DNA of 64,000 bases from Patiriisocius marinus (GCF_008974325.1 NZ_BKCG01000007.1:64001-128000), one strand, 5' to 3'. Shown: positions 27,762 to 36,196, numbered from the stretch's first letter. Notes: a model not told the origin generated them from the sequence alone. Numbers and translations: made by a program.

Positions 27762-29678
27762 ATGAAATCCTCATTTAAATTATTTAGTTTACTTTTTTGG
27801 TCACTATTTTTACTTAGTTGTCAAAAAGAAGGATTTACATTAGAAAACACATCTATTGTAAACGATTCTCAACACGATTCACACTTGAGAGTGAGCGTTG
27901 TGAACGCAGAAGATATTCCAGAAATTTTAGATTACATAGAAGATAAAACAGATCAAAGTTTTAAGGTTTCTTTAAATGACAACTCAAATAGATCTGAAGG
28001 TAATATAGCTGTTGAAATAAATACTGATAATATTAAAGTGACTATAGATGTCGATAATATTATAAGTTATAGTTTTAAAGCCACACCAATTAATCATAAT
28101 AACGAGATACAGATTATTAATTATATTGTTGCTAGGACAATTGATAATCAGCAATATTCTTATATAATAAATTACAAACCTAACCCTGATTGGTTTGTAA
28201 GTAACAGTGAGGCTTTTGATCTGACAACTTATACTGGGGAAATATTGTTTTATACAAACGATGGTACTCTAGTAAGTACGTCAAACTTAGAAGATGGGAT
28301 ATTAATAAATACTATAAACAGAGAACCCTGTCCACCAGATGATGGAAATAATACAGTTGGTGGAGGGGGTTCATCTGGTGGAGGTGGAAGTACAGGAGGG
28401 GGTGGTAGTACAGGAGGGGGTGGTAGTACAGGTGGGGGTGCTGCTGGAAGCCCTACTTCTGGTGGTAATGCTGTTTGTACTTGTTTGGGTCATGCATGGG
28501 GATCTGCAGGGTGTACTTGTAGTACTTATGAAATTATTACTACAATACAAATACAGCGTATCTCAGATCCTAATGTGCTTAGTATGCTACAAAGAGGTCC
28601 TTGTCCCGGACCAATAATAATCGAACCTTGTGAACGTACTTCTGGCGAGGATCCTTGTCCACCTGAAGGTGGAGGTATTGCTGTAAATATTTATGGTGAT
28701 ATTGCAGATATATTGAGTGGTTACGAATTGCTTAAAGAAACTTCATTGACATTTGTTGAGGAACAAGTAATTCAAGAAAATGCATTGGTTGCAAATCAAC
28801 TACTTAACTTGATTGATGTTAGTCAAAAAGACATAGATTTAGCTGCAGCATTTATGACGTTGAAGGTTATGTCAAATGATAAAATAGATGGGCCTTATAA
28901 TAATGCGTATTACAATTTAATTGATGGTTATACGGATACTGATTTAGCCGTACATAACCCAATCTGGGGAGCATATTTTTCAGCTTATTGTGCAGTCTTA
29001 AGTGCAGAAAACCCTGATTGGTCTGAATGGCGTATTTATTGGGAAGCTTCCAAGGAAGTAATTCATGTGACCCTAGATATTGGAGGGTTGGTTCCTGGGT
29101 TAGGAGAAATTTGTGATGTTGTTAATGGAGTAATTTACACAATAGAAGGAGATGGTGTAAATGCATCTCTTAGTTTTGCAGCAACAATACCTTTGGCTGG
29201 ATGGATATCTACTGGTTCAAAATATGCTTTTAAAGCATCTACATTAAATGGTAGCCAAACAATTATTACTTGGGTTGTTAAGGCTAATGGTCTAATCGAT
29301 TTTGGATCTAGAAGAAAGCTTGCTCAAGTTTTGGGTACAGTTGGTGTACCAGATACACACGCACATCATTTAATTACTTGGGCAAAAAGAGAACATCCTT
29401 TAGTTCAAAAGGCTGCTAATTCACCAAATGCTTTTCATATGAATGAAGCTCTGAATGGAATTCCAAGACCTTCGAGTTTACATTTGACAGGACATAATAT
29501 TTATAATACGAAAATTGAACAGATATTAAATCAATTTGATAATTTATATCCTAATTTAGGCAATGATGAAGCTTATGATTTTATTGAAGGACTTACAAAT
29601 CATATTAGAGATATTATTATGACAAACCCAAATTTAAATTCTGGACAAATTGCAGATTTAATAATATTTCCAAATTAA
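27762..29678 (+). CDS. Lipoprotein polymorphic toxin with C-terminal AHH nuclease
   Basis: 638 residues. The lipoprotein signal ends in FLLSC (Cys20), followed by QKEG, which resembles the surface-export signal of Bacteroidota lipoproteins. An unassigned N-terminal region (about 35-180) is followed by a Gly/Ser linker (about 199-228) and Cys-containing segments. Next comes a helical part with a pre-toxin-like hydrophobic stretch (about 435-485, GGLVPGLGEICDVVNG). The C-terminus (about 530-638) has A534-H535-H536 and H574-x3-H578-N-x-Y581-N, matching the AHH family of HNH/EndoVII nucleases. The most likely role is a surface-anchored DNase or RNase toxin used against rivals. The stop overlaps the next ATG by one base. 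Confidence 0.8.
   Translation: MKSSFKLFSLLFWSLFLLSCQKEGFTLENTSIVNDSQHDSHLRVSVVNAEDIPEILDYIEDKTDQSFKVSLNDNSNRSEGNIAVEINTDNIKVTIDVDNIISYSFKATPINHNNEIQIINYIVARTIDNQQYSYIINYKPNPDWFVSNSEAFDLTTYTGEILFYTNDGTLVSTSNLEDGILINTINREPCPPDDGNNTVGGGGSSGGGGSTGGGGSTGGGGSTGGGAAGSPTSGGNAVCTCLGHAWGSAGCTCSTYEIITTIQIQRISDPNVLSMLQRGPCPGPIIIEPCERTSGEDPCPPEGGGIAVNIYGDIADILSGYELLKETSLTFVEEQVIQENALVANQLLNLIDVSQKDIDLAAAFMTLKVMSNDKIDGPYNNAYYNLIDGYTDTDLAVHNPIWGAYFSAYCAVLSAENPDWSEWRIYWEASKEVIHVTLDIGGLVPGLGEICDVVNGVIYTIEGDGVNASLSFAATIPLAGWISTGSKYAFKASTLNGSQTIITWVVKANGLIDFGSRRKLAQVLGTVGVPDTHAHHLITWAKREHPLVQKAANSPNAFHMNEALNGIPRPSSLHLTGHNIYNTKIEQILNQFDNLYPNLGNDEAYDFIEGLTNHIRDIIMTNPNLNSGQIADLIIFPN
28371..28442 (+). repeat. 18-base tandem repeat encoding the Gly/Ser linker
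   Basis: Two exact copies of AGTACAGGAGGGGGTGGT (28389-28406, 28407-28424) are followed by a variant copy to 28442 and preceded by a partial one. They encode GGGGST units. Copy-number change would keep the frame. The G-rich run stands out in this AT-rich genome. Confidence 0.85.
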
Positions 29679-30328
29679 TGAAATTTTACAAAATAAGTAA
29701 TAGTAATAATTTAAATGAAGTTGGGTACTATCCTCATTGTGAAAGTATGAAGGAAGTAGGTGATATTCAAAAAGATATTATACCGTTTGATGGTAGGATA
29801 GAAATAAATTTTATTTTACCACAACCTAAACTAAATAAAAAAGCAAAACTTAATAACCTAATTGGTGTTGCTGCTATACCTTCTAGGTTTTTAGTAATAG
29901 ATGATTCGTTTTTAACATTATTATCAAAATATGAAATCGGCACATATCAAAAGTGGAAATTACAGAGTTGGCAGAATAATAATTTAATTGATAAATACAA
30001 TTTATTTATCATTAATGACACTGCACAACACAAATACATCAATTTTGCTCAAAGTGAGTTTTATGTAGGGAGTTTTAAAGATTTTAAGTATAAGGGTAAT
30101 GTAATTGAAGTGAAAAATTATGAAGATTATCTTTTTAGAAAAGAAAAATTAAGAGAAAATAAATTATGGCTAAGAGAGTCAAAAGTAGTTTTTAATTTGC
30201 AAGATGTTGATGTAGATATGTTTCGGTTTATTAATGCTCCTTGTGGAGGGTATTATGTCTCTGAGAAATTAAAAAATACGATTGAAGAAAATGGCTTGTC
30301 TGGGATAGCATTTCAAGAAATATTGTGA
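29678..30328 (+). CDS. Putative immunity protein of the AHH toxin
   Basis: 216 residues, no signal peptide, so cytoplasmic. The layout resembles DUF1629/Imm11 and Imm43-type immunity proteins: an N-terminal MKFYKISNS strand, a middle RFLVIDDSFLTLLSKYEI, and the C-terminal ending YVSEKLKNTIEENGLSGIAFQEI. Its start overlaps the toxin stop by one base (TAATG), the classic arrangement for a toxin and its cognate immunity gene. The family call is from memory of the pattern and needs a profile search. Confidence 0.65.
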   Translation: MKFYKISNSNNLNEVGYYPHCESMKEVGDIQKDIIPFDGRIEINFILPQPKLNKKAKLNNLIGVAAIPSRFLVIDDSFLTLLSKYEIGTYQKWKLQSWQNNNLIDKYNLFIINDTAQHKYINFAQSEFYVGSFKDFKYKGNVIEVKNYEDYLFRKEKLRENKLWLRESKVVFNLQDVDVDMFRFINAPCGGYYVSEKLKNTIEENGLSGIAFQEIL

Positions 30329-30398
30329 ATTGGTAATGTAAATAGAATTCAAGTTAAATTCTAAAAATTACAAAATTAGCTGATATGAAAAACTTATT

Positions 30399-31103
30399 AT
30401 GAAAATGAAATCTTCATTACATCTTTTCTTTTTATTAGCTTTCACAAGTTGCTCAATTTCAAAAAAAGTGAATGACTCAATTTCTCAGCCCAAAACATTT
30501 GTGTTCAAAAAGGAAATGTTCTCTAATGAGGAAGGAATCATAAGTTTAGATACGAAAACCGACTCATTAATAGACACTGAGTATAATCAAAACAGATATG
30601 ATTTATTAGCTATTAACAATCTTCTGAAAATGCAGATGACAGATTTTTTAACCAAAACCCCAATAGTAAATATTCACTTGGAGATTATTAAGGACTCCAT
30701 CTGGCGACATAAAACGCAAGATGGAGTTATGCTGGGTGATTATATAATGATCCATAAAAATAGTGGTGTTCTGCATTATTATGATAAATTAAAATCTTGG
30801 AATTACAGAAAACATGATCTTTTCGCTGAAAATCATTTATACGAATTAATTGAAAATAGAGATAATCGAAAGGAAATAAATGGATATGATTGTTACCAAC
30901 TAATCTTGATCCTTCAAGAAAATGATAGTGATTTTGGAAACACGATTTATGAAATGTATGTCACTAATCAAATTAATTTACCTATTCATTCAGTAATTAA
31001 TCTCACTAAATTAGTTTCAAATACTTTTCCAATGGAAATTAGTATTTCATCAGAAAAATCACCTAATATCTCAGAAAAGTATACACTAATAGAAATGGAT
31101 TAA
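30399..31103 (+). CDS. Hypothetical lipoprotein after the toxin module
   Basis: About 234 residues with a lipoprotein signal ending AFTSC (Cys18). Starts at 30399 and 30405 are both possible. The mature part has KEINGYDCYQL and EMYVTNQINLPIHSV, faintly like GLPGLI or related Bacteroidota secreted beta-rich proteins, but I do not recognise it securely. It lies 70 bases after the immunity-like gene and before a bidirectional terminator, so it may be transcribed with the toxin module. Confidence 0.65.
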   Translation: MKMKSSLHLFFLLAFTSCSISKKVNDSISQPKTFVFKKEMFSNEEGIISLDTKTDSLIDTEYNQNRYDLLAINNLLKMQMTDFLTKTPIVNIHLEIIKDSIWRHKTQDGVMLGDYIMIHKNSGVLHYYDKLKSWNYRKHDLFAENHLYELIENRDNRKEINGYDCYQLILILQENDSDFGNTIYEMYVTNQINLPIHSVINLTKLVSNTFPMEISISSEKSPNISEKYTLIEMD

Positions 31104-31131
31104 TATCATTTCTTGGTAATTATAGATATTT

Positions 31132-31200
31132 CTAATATTTCGGCATAAAAAAAGCGCCCAATGTATGAGCGCTTTTTAAAATTATTAAAATTTCGGCTTA
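31132..31200. repeat. Two motif copies flanking a terminator
   Basis: TAATATTTCGGCAT (31133-31146) and TTAAAATTTCGGCTTA (31185-31200) bracket the terminator at 31147-31178. The second overlaps the stop codon of the acyl-CoA dehydrogenase gene on the minus strand. Confidence 0.45.
31147..31178. terminator. Bidirectional terminator
   Basis: AAAAAGCGC (31149-31157) pairs with GCGCTTTTT (31169-31177) between the lipoprotein gene and the converging acyl-CoA dehydrogenase gene. T runs occur on both strands. Confidence 0.75.
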
Positions 31201-32376
31201 CTTAAAAGCGTTCAATCCTGTAATATCAAATCCTGTAATTAGTAAGTGAATGTCGTGAGTTCCTTCGTAAGTAACTACACTTTCTAGGTTCATCATATGA
31301 CGCATTATAGAATACTCTCCTGAGATTCCCATACCACCAAGCATTTGTCTTGCATCGCGTGCAATTTTTAATGCCATATCTACATTGTTACGTTTTGCCA
31401 TTGAAATTTGAGCAGAAGTTGCCTTGTTTTCATTTTTCAATTGACCTAAGCGTAAACAAAGTAATTGAGCCTTTGTGATTTCGGTAATCATTTCAGCTAA
31501 TTTTTTCTGTTGTAATTGGAATTGACCAATTGGTTTTCCAAATTGGATACGCTCTTTTGAATATCTTAATGCTGTGTCATAACAGTCCATTGCTGCGCCA
31601 ATTACACCCCAAGCAATACCGTATCTAGCAGAGTCTAAACATCCAAGAGGAGCTCCTAAACCAGATTTGTTAGGTAATAAATTTTCTTTAGGTACTTTCA
31701 CATCTTGGAAAATAAGTTCGCCAGTTGCACTAGCTCTTAAAGACCATTTGTTGTGTGTTTCAGGAGTTGTAAAGCCTTCCATTCCACGTTCAACAATAAG
31801 ACCGTGAATTCTTCCTTCTTCGTTTTTAGCCCAGACTACAGCAACGTCACAAAAAGGTGAATTTGAAATCCACATTTTAGCACCATTTAATAAATAATGG
31901 TCTCCTTTGTCTTTGAAATTTGTAACCATACCTCCTGGGTTTGAACCGTGATCTGGTTCAGTAAGTCCAAAAGATCCCATCCACTCACCTGAAGCAAGTT
32001 TAGGTAAATATTTAGTACGTTGCTCTTCATTACCGTACTTCCATATTGGGTACATAACAAGTGAAGATTGAACAGAAGCGGTAGATCTAACACCACTATC
32101 ACCACGCTCAATTTCTTGCATGATTAAACCATATGAAATTTGGTCAAGTCCTGCTCCACCATATTGTTCTGGAATGTATGGTCCAAAAGCACCAATTTCA
32201 GCTAAACCTGGGATAATACTTTTAGGGAATTTAGCTTCTTGTGCAGCTTCTTCTATAATAGGAGAAACATCGCGCTTTACCCATGAACGGGCAGCATCTC
32301 TAATAAGTTTATGCTCTTCAGTTAATAAATCATCAATGTTATAATAATCTGGAGCTTCAAATAAATCGGGTTTCAT
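31198..32376 (-). CDS. Acyl-CoA dehydrogenase, glutaryl-CoA dehydrogenase type
   Basis: 392-residue FAD enzyme. The catalytic base is E371 in TYEGTHDIH, and GSFGLTEPDHGSNPGGM and KMWISNSPFCDVAVVWA match the glutaryl-CoA dehydrogenase branch, which oxidises and decarboxylates glutaryl-CoA to crotonyl-CoA in lysine and tryptophan breakdown. That fits the saccharopine-type gene elsewhere in the window, though the two are far apart. It is a single gene. The PNGase-like gene lies upstream in the same direction but is separated by its own terminator. Confidence 0.92.
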   Translation of the reverse strand: MKPDLFEAPDYYNIDDLLTEEHKLIRDAARSWVKRDVSPIIEEAAQEAKFPKSIIPGLAEIGAFGPYIPEQYGGAGLDQISYGLIMQEIERGDSGVRSTASVQSSLVMYPIWKYGNEEQRTKYLPKLASGEWMGSFGLTEPDHGSNPGGMVTNFKDKGDHYLLNGAKMWISNSPFCDVAVVWAKNEEGRIHGLIVERGMEGFTTPETHNKWSLRASATGELIFQDVKVPKENLLPNKSGLGAPLGCLDSARYGIAWGVIGAAMDCYDTALRYSKERIQFGKPIGQFQLQQKKLAEMITEITKAQLLCLRLGQLKNENKATSAQISMAKRNNVDMALKIARDARQMLGGMGISGEYSIMRHMMNLESVVTYEGTHDIHLLITGFDITGLNAFK

Positions 32377-32391
32377 ATATTTTTTTTAAAA

Positions 32392-32443
32392 TAATGGCTA
32401 AAAGTCTCTTTTACTGTTTTGTAAAATTAACTTTTAGCCATTA
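32392..32443 (-). terminator. Long inverted repeat, terminator of the PNGase-like gene
   Basis: TAATGGCTAAAAGT (32392-32405) and ACTTTTAGCCATTA (32430-32443) form a perfect 14-base stem with a 24-base loop and a T-rich end on the minus strand, between two co-directional genes. Confidence 0.65.
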
Positions 32444-32464
32444 AATAATAGGATAAAATTAGAA

Positions 32465-34108
32465 CTATTTTATTATCAATTTGTGTGTTTTAATGCTTCC
32501 TTCAATTGAAACATTCATAAAATACACACCACTTGGTATATTCTCAATATTAATAGTTCCAGTTGTTTGTGATATTGATTGATTGAGTAATTGCTTCCCA
32601 GAAAGATCAATAATAGATACTTGATCAATAATGTTATTGGCAGATAGGTTTACGTTGTTGCTTGCTGGATTAGGATAAAATTCGAATGAATTAAAAGCAT
32701 TATTATTTGTACCTAATATGTTTTGAATATTTATAGGTCCAACCCAATTGCTAGTGAAATCACTATCACATAATGCGCGAACATAAAAACTGTTGTATCC
32801 GCCTTGTGGTACGTCAATAAGTTCTTGTGTGCTATTTACGATAATGTATGTTTCATCATTAATAAGACTGGTTCTTCCGTATAATACTTCCCATTGTGTT
32901 GCATCTCCATTTTCCATCCATTCTACAAGTATATCTCCGTCAGTATTTGTTTGATAACCATTAAAGTCAGTTGGATCAACACATAATGGCTGGAAGCTAG
33001 TTCTGTTTTGGAGGTACATTGAAACAGGAATATATCCTTCATCGTTTACAAACTGTGCATCTGGGACATCAATTTTGATTTCGTGTGTTCCTGCAGCAAG
33101 ATTTCCTAGGCTTATTTCTCTAATAGGAATTACATCGCCAGGACACCAGTTGTTGAATGATAGCCAAAATCTAGTTGTTCTTGGGCTTGGAGAATAAATT
33201 CCATTTCCTTGTGTATTGTATTGACGCCAAGGTTCACATGATTTTCCTCCAGGAATGTATTCTTTAACAAGTGTATTGTCTAAATAAACAAAATGATCTC
33301 TTCGTTCATATTCTTCACCACCAGCATTTGCTCCGTGATTTGAAGTTATTAAGAATAAGCTCAAATCTTCAACAGCTTGGTCTAAAGTGAAACTTACAAT
33401 TTTAGTTGTTTCGTCAGGGACATCTGTTCCGTTATAATTGTTTAGTTGATAATTGTCTAAGAGTGGAAGGATAAAATTGTCATTTGGAAATGTTTGACTA
33501 CTATCTGTTTCAGTTGTTAAAACTAATGTGCCATAAAAAGTGTCTATTCGTCCATCACAACCAGCAACTTGTGTTTGTGCTGCATATGGTACTCCAAAAA
33601 CATCAAGTTCCATCCAGAAATCATATTGAGCAGTTAAAGTTGGGTCATTTAATATTTCAGCAACATTGTCCATTGTAAATGTAAATGGCACCTCCATTGG
33701 AGCGTTATTTTTATTCATAAATGGAGTGATAAATCTTGAGATTTCAATTCTATCAACTTCAGATGAAACATACGTGGCTTGTCCTGTTGGAACCATTGCA
33801 AGGTAAACTCTTGCAATTCTATCATAGTTATCGCAAGCTGCTTTTAATGTAACGTCCAGTGTAAGTTTATTACCAATGGCACTTAACTGGTCTGCGGTCA
33901 ATTTTACAGCATAATTAGAGTTACTATGTCTTAATACTTCAGGTGGCATAGGTTCGTATAAATCTGCTTCGTCTACTAATCCGGCATAGCCGTCATAGAA
34001 TAGTACTTCATCAAATACAGTGATTGATGTTGATTGTGCGAAAATTGAATTTGCAAAGAGAGTTGTAAAAAACACTGCAATTGCAACTAGAGATGTAGCT
34101 TTTTTCAT
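32465..34108 (-). CDS. PNGase F-like secreted protein with T9SS sorting domain
   Basis: 547 residues. A signal peptide (about 1-24) is followed by two beta-sandwich domains resembling peptide-N-glycosidase F: FDEVLFYDGYAG near the start, then the C-terminal-domain-like LITSNHGANAGGEEYERRDHFVYLD, GGKSCEPWRQYNTQGNGIY and FNNWCPGDVIPIREI. After a fibronectin-like stretch, the final 75 residues are a T9SS sorting domain (FEFYPNPASNNVNLS, ending THKLIIK). It probably acts outside the cell on N-glycoproteins or other proteins. I could not map the catalytic Asp/Glu reliably, so activity is uncertain. Confidence 0.77.
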   Translation of the reverse strand: MKKATSLVAIAVFFTTLFANSIFAQSTSITVFDEVLFYDGYAGLVDEADLYEPMPPEVLRHSNSNYAVKLTADQLSAIGNKLTLDVTLKAACDNYDRIARVYLAMVPTGQATYVSSEVDRIEISRFITPFMNKNNAPMEVPFTFTMDNVAEILNDPTLTAQYDFWMELDVFGVPYAAQTQVAGCDGRIDTFYGTLVLTTETDSSQTFPNDNFILPLLDNYQLNNYNGTDVPDETTKIVSFTLDQAVEDLSLFLITSNHGANAGGEEYERRDHFVYLDNTLVKEYIPGGKSCEPWRQYNTQGNGIYSPSPRTTRFWLSFNNWCPGDVIPIREISLGNLAAGTHEIKIDVPDAQFVNDEGYIPVSMYLQNRTSFQPLCVDPTDFNGYQTNTDGDILVEWMENGDATQWEVLYGRTSLINDETYIIVNSTQELIDVPQGGYNSFYVRALCDSDFTSNWVGPINIQNILGTNNNAFNSFEFYPNPASNNVNLSANNIIDQVSIIDLSGKQLLNQSISQTTGTINIENIPSGVYFMNVSIEGSIKTHKLIIK

Positions 34109-34211
34109 AAAGTAAGTTTTACATAAAGATACTGATTCTATAGTTTTTCACAACTCTCAAAAATTCAGGTAATTTAATGGAATGAAAAATCTATAAAACG
34201 TGCTTTTAAAA

Positions 34212-34934
34212 CTACATTTTAAGGTAAAAGTCTTTAACTAATTCAATATATTCTGGGGTGTATTTATGACGTTCAATTTCAATAGTCAAAGTGGTAGTAT
34301 TAGGAGTGATTTTGTCAAATCCTAATTCTAACATAACTCTTTTAATAGGTGAAGATTTTGTTCCTTTAACGTTACATTTTTTTTGAAGATGTAAATGATG
34401 TTCTTCGGAAATTTTAAGAAACTCAACCTCTTCCTTTTTAGGAATAATTACAACAAACTTTCCAATTTCAGAAAGTAAATGTGCTGCACAGACTATTAAA
34501 TGTTGAAATGGCATAGCGTCTGTAAACCTAGCGGTATCTCTTGCTTTGTCATTCGTTTTATAATCTTCTGTGTAAAATGGCGGATTGCTTATTATAAGAT
34601 CGTAAGGTTCTTCCTCGCTCATTTCTGTGGCAAATTCCTGAATTGACGCATGATAACAAAATAGGCGATCTCCCCAAGGAGAGTTTTCAAAATTTGACGT
34701 TGCTTGTTCAAAAGCGTTGTCATCAATTTCAACAGCTTCAATATTTTCAGCATTGCTTCTTTGTGCAAGTATCAGAGAAATTACTCCTGTTCCTGTACCA
34801 ATGTCTAAAATATTTGAGGGATAGTTTTCAAGGGATGCCCAAGCTCCAATTAACACACCATCTGTTCCTATTTTCATAGCACATTGGTCTTGATTAACGG
34901 TAAACTTTTTAAATTTAAAAGGGTGGGTACTCAC
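34212..34934 (-). CDS. trmN6: tRNA1(Val) A37 N6-methyltransferase (YfiC-like)
   Basis: 240-residue SAM-dependent methyltransferase. Motif I is LDIGTGTGV (44-51), and the N6-adenine catalytic motif NPPFY spans 117-121. The N-terminal FKFKKFTVNQDQCAMKIGTDGVLIGAW is typical of YfiC. Its ATG overlaps the rimM stop by 4 bases (ATGA), so translation is coupled. rimM and rpsP upstream suggest one ribosome/tRNA maturation operon. Confidence 0.92.
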   Translation of the reverse strand: MSTHPFKFKKFTVNQDQCAMKIGTDGVLIGAWASLENYPSNILDIGTGTGVISLILAQRSNAENIEAVEIDDNAFEQATSNFENSPWGDRLFCYHASIQEFATEMSEEEPYDLIISNPPFYTEDYKTNDKARDTARFTDAMPFQHLIVCAAHLLSEIGKFVVIIPKKEEVEFLKISEEHHLHLQKKCNVKGTKSSPIKRVMLELGFDKITPNTTTLTIEIERHKYTPEYIELVKDFYLKM

Positions 34935-35458
34935 GATAGGTACAATTCAATCAATCCGTCTGGAACATCCATTGTTATAGTTTTAGATGCTCTGTCAAGT
35001 TCTAAAATAAACTGGTCGTTAATAGGGATAAGTATTTCGGTACCATCTCTGTCAATTACAAATAAATGCTGTGCTGTGTGATCATTCACTGCAGTTATAG
35101 TTCCCACTGCTCCAAAATTTTTATCGATAACTGTAAATCCAATAATTTCGTGATAGTAGAATTTAGTTCCTTCTAGTTCGGGAAGAAACGTAAGTGGTAG
35201 GAAAAGCTCTCTACCTATAAGTGCATCGGCACTTTCTTCGTCATAGCAATCTTCAAACTGAACACGTAAAAGTGTAGATTTATGAAGTGAGCTTGACTCA
35301 ATAAAAAATGGAATCAGTGTTTTGTGTTGTTCCACAAAAACCGATTCCATTTCTAGAAATAGTTCGGGTTCGTCAGTATCTAGTTTGATAAGGAGTTCGC
35401 CCTTAAAACTGTATTTTTTAACGACCTTGCCTACGAAGAAACAGTCCTTCTTTTGCAT
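34931..35458 (-). CDS. rimM: Ribosome maturation factor RimM
   Basis: 175 residues. The N-terminal RimM beta-barrel (CFFVGKVVKKYSFKGELLIKL) is followed by a PRC-barrel (FYYHEIIGFTVIDKNFGAVGTI). It assists maturation of the 30S head by binding S19. It lies 12 bases after rpsP, its usual partner, and overlaps the methyltransferase gene by 4 bases. Confidence 0.95.
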   Translation of the reverse strand: MQKKDCFFVGKVVKKYSFKGELLIKLDTDEPELFLEMESVFVEQHKTLIPFFIESSSLHKSTLLRVQFEDCYDEESADALIGRELFLPLTFLPELEGTKFYYHEIIGFTVIDKNFGAVGTITAVNDHTAQHLFVIDRDGTEILIPINDQFILELDRASKTITMDVPDGLIELYLS

Positions 35459-35470
35459 AGTCTTTCAGTT

Positions 35471-36025
35471 TTATTCGTCTTCTTTAGCTACCTCAGTGTC
35501 CGCTGCTGCTGCACCTTCTTCTGCTGCTTGCTCTAAAGCTTCAACTTCTTCTGTCGCATCTACAGCAACTTCAACTTCTGGAGTTTGTGCAGCAATACGA
35601 GCTTCGTTAGTTGCTTTTTCAGCAGCTAAAGCTTCGGCCTTTAATTTTTCTTTAGCATCAGAAAGAGATGACTTTTTAGAATCTACAGCTTTCGCTTTTT
35701 CTTCTAACCAGTTATTGAACTTTTCTTCAGCTTGCTCTTCTGTTAAAGCACCTTTACGTACACCACCAGCTAAGTGATTTTTCATCATTGCTCCTTTGTA
35801 AGAAAGGATAGCACGAGCTGTGTCCGTAGGTTGTGCTCCATTTTGAAGCCATTGTACAGCTTCATCGATGTTTAGTTCGATTTGAGCTGGGTTTACTGTT
35901 GGATTGTAGATACCTAATTTTTTAAGGTATTTACCATCTCTTTTTGAACGGCTATCAGCCGCTACGATCCAGTAAAAAGGTTTCCCTTTTTTACCGTGTC
36001 TCTGTAGTCTAATTTTTACAGGCAT
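35471..36025 (-). CDS. rpsP: Ribosomal protein S16 with long acidic tail
   Basis: The first 80 residues are the S16 core (MPVKIRLQRHGKKGKPFYWIV). The remaining 100 residues form a charged, helix-prone tail ending in an Ala/Glu-rich stretch (EVEALEQAAEEGAAAADTEV), about double the usual bacterial S16 length. I recall such tails in other Flavobacteriaceae, so this is a lineage feature rather than a fusion error. It is first in the rpsP-rimM-yfiC operon, with a promoter about 110 bases upstream. Confidence 0.95.
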   Translation of the reverse strand: MPVKIRLQRHGKKGKPFYWIVAADSRSKRDGKYLKKLGIYNPTVNPAQIELNIDEAVQWLQNGAQPTDTARAILSYKGAMMKNHLAGGVRKGALTEEQAEEKFNNWLEEKAKAVDSKKSSLSDAKEKLKAEALAAEKATNEARIAAQTPEVEVAVDATEEVEALEQAAEEGAAAADTEVAKEDE

Positions 36026-36127
36026 AGAATTAATTTTTGAAGTACGCGACTTCGGTTTTAATTATAAATTGTTTCCCAATGAGGATTTTAAGATAAAGTT
36101 TTCGATAACTGACACTTATAATCTGAT

Positions 36128-36169
36128 TTTGGGTCTGCAAAGATACTGTAAAATATCTTTGTAATTCAA
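36128..36169. promoter_or_regulatory. Overlapping divergent promoters
   Basis: Plus strand: TTTG (36128-36131), 22 bases, TATCTTTG (36154-36161), serving the DUF6252-like lipoprotein gene. Minus strand: TTG (36167-36169 on the opposite strand), 21 bases, TATCTTTG (36138-36145), serving rpsP. The two promoters interlock, so their firing may be mutually exclusive. Confidence 0.65.
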
Positions 36170-36188
36170 TCGTTTGTATTAAATTTTA

Positions 36189-36196
36189 TACATTTG
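36189..36196 (+). promoter_or_regulatory. Second -7 element near the lipoprotein gene
   Basis: TACATTTG matches TAnnTTTG and lies 27 bases before ATG 36224. It has no clear -33 partner. Confidence 0.45.

Noticed and set aside
28339-28617. 92-codon frame of Val/Gly repeats inside the toxin gene
   Set aside because: A shadow of the 18-base tandem repeat in another frame.
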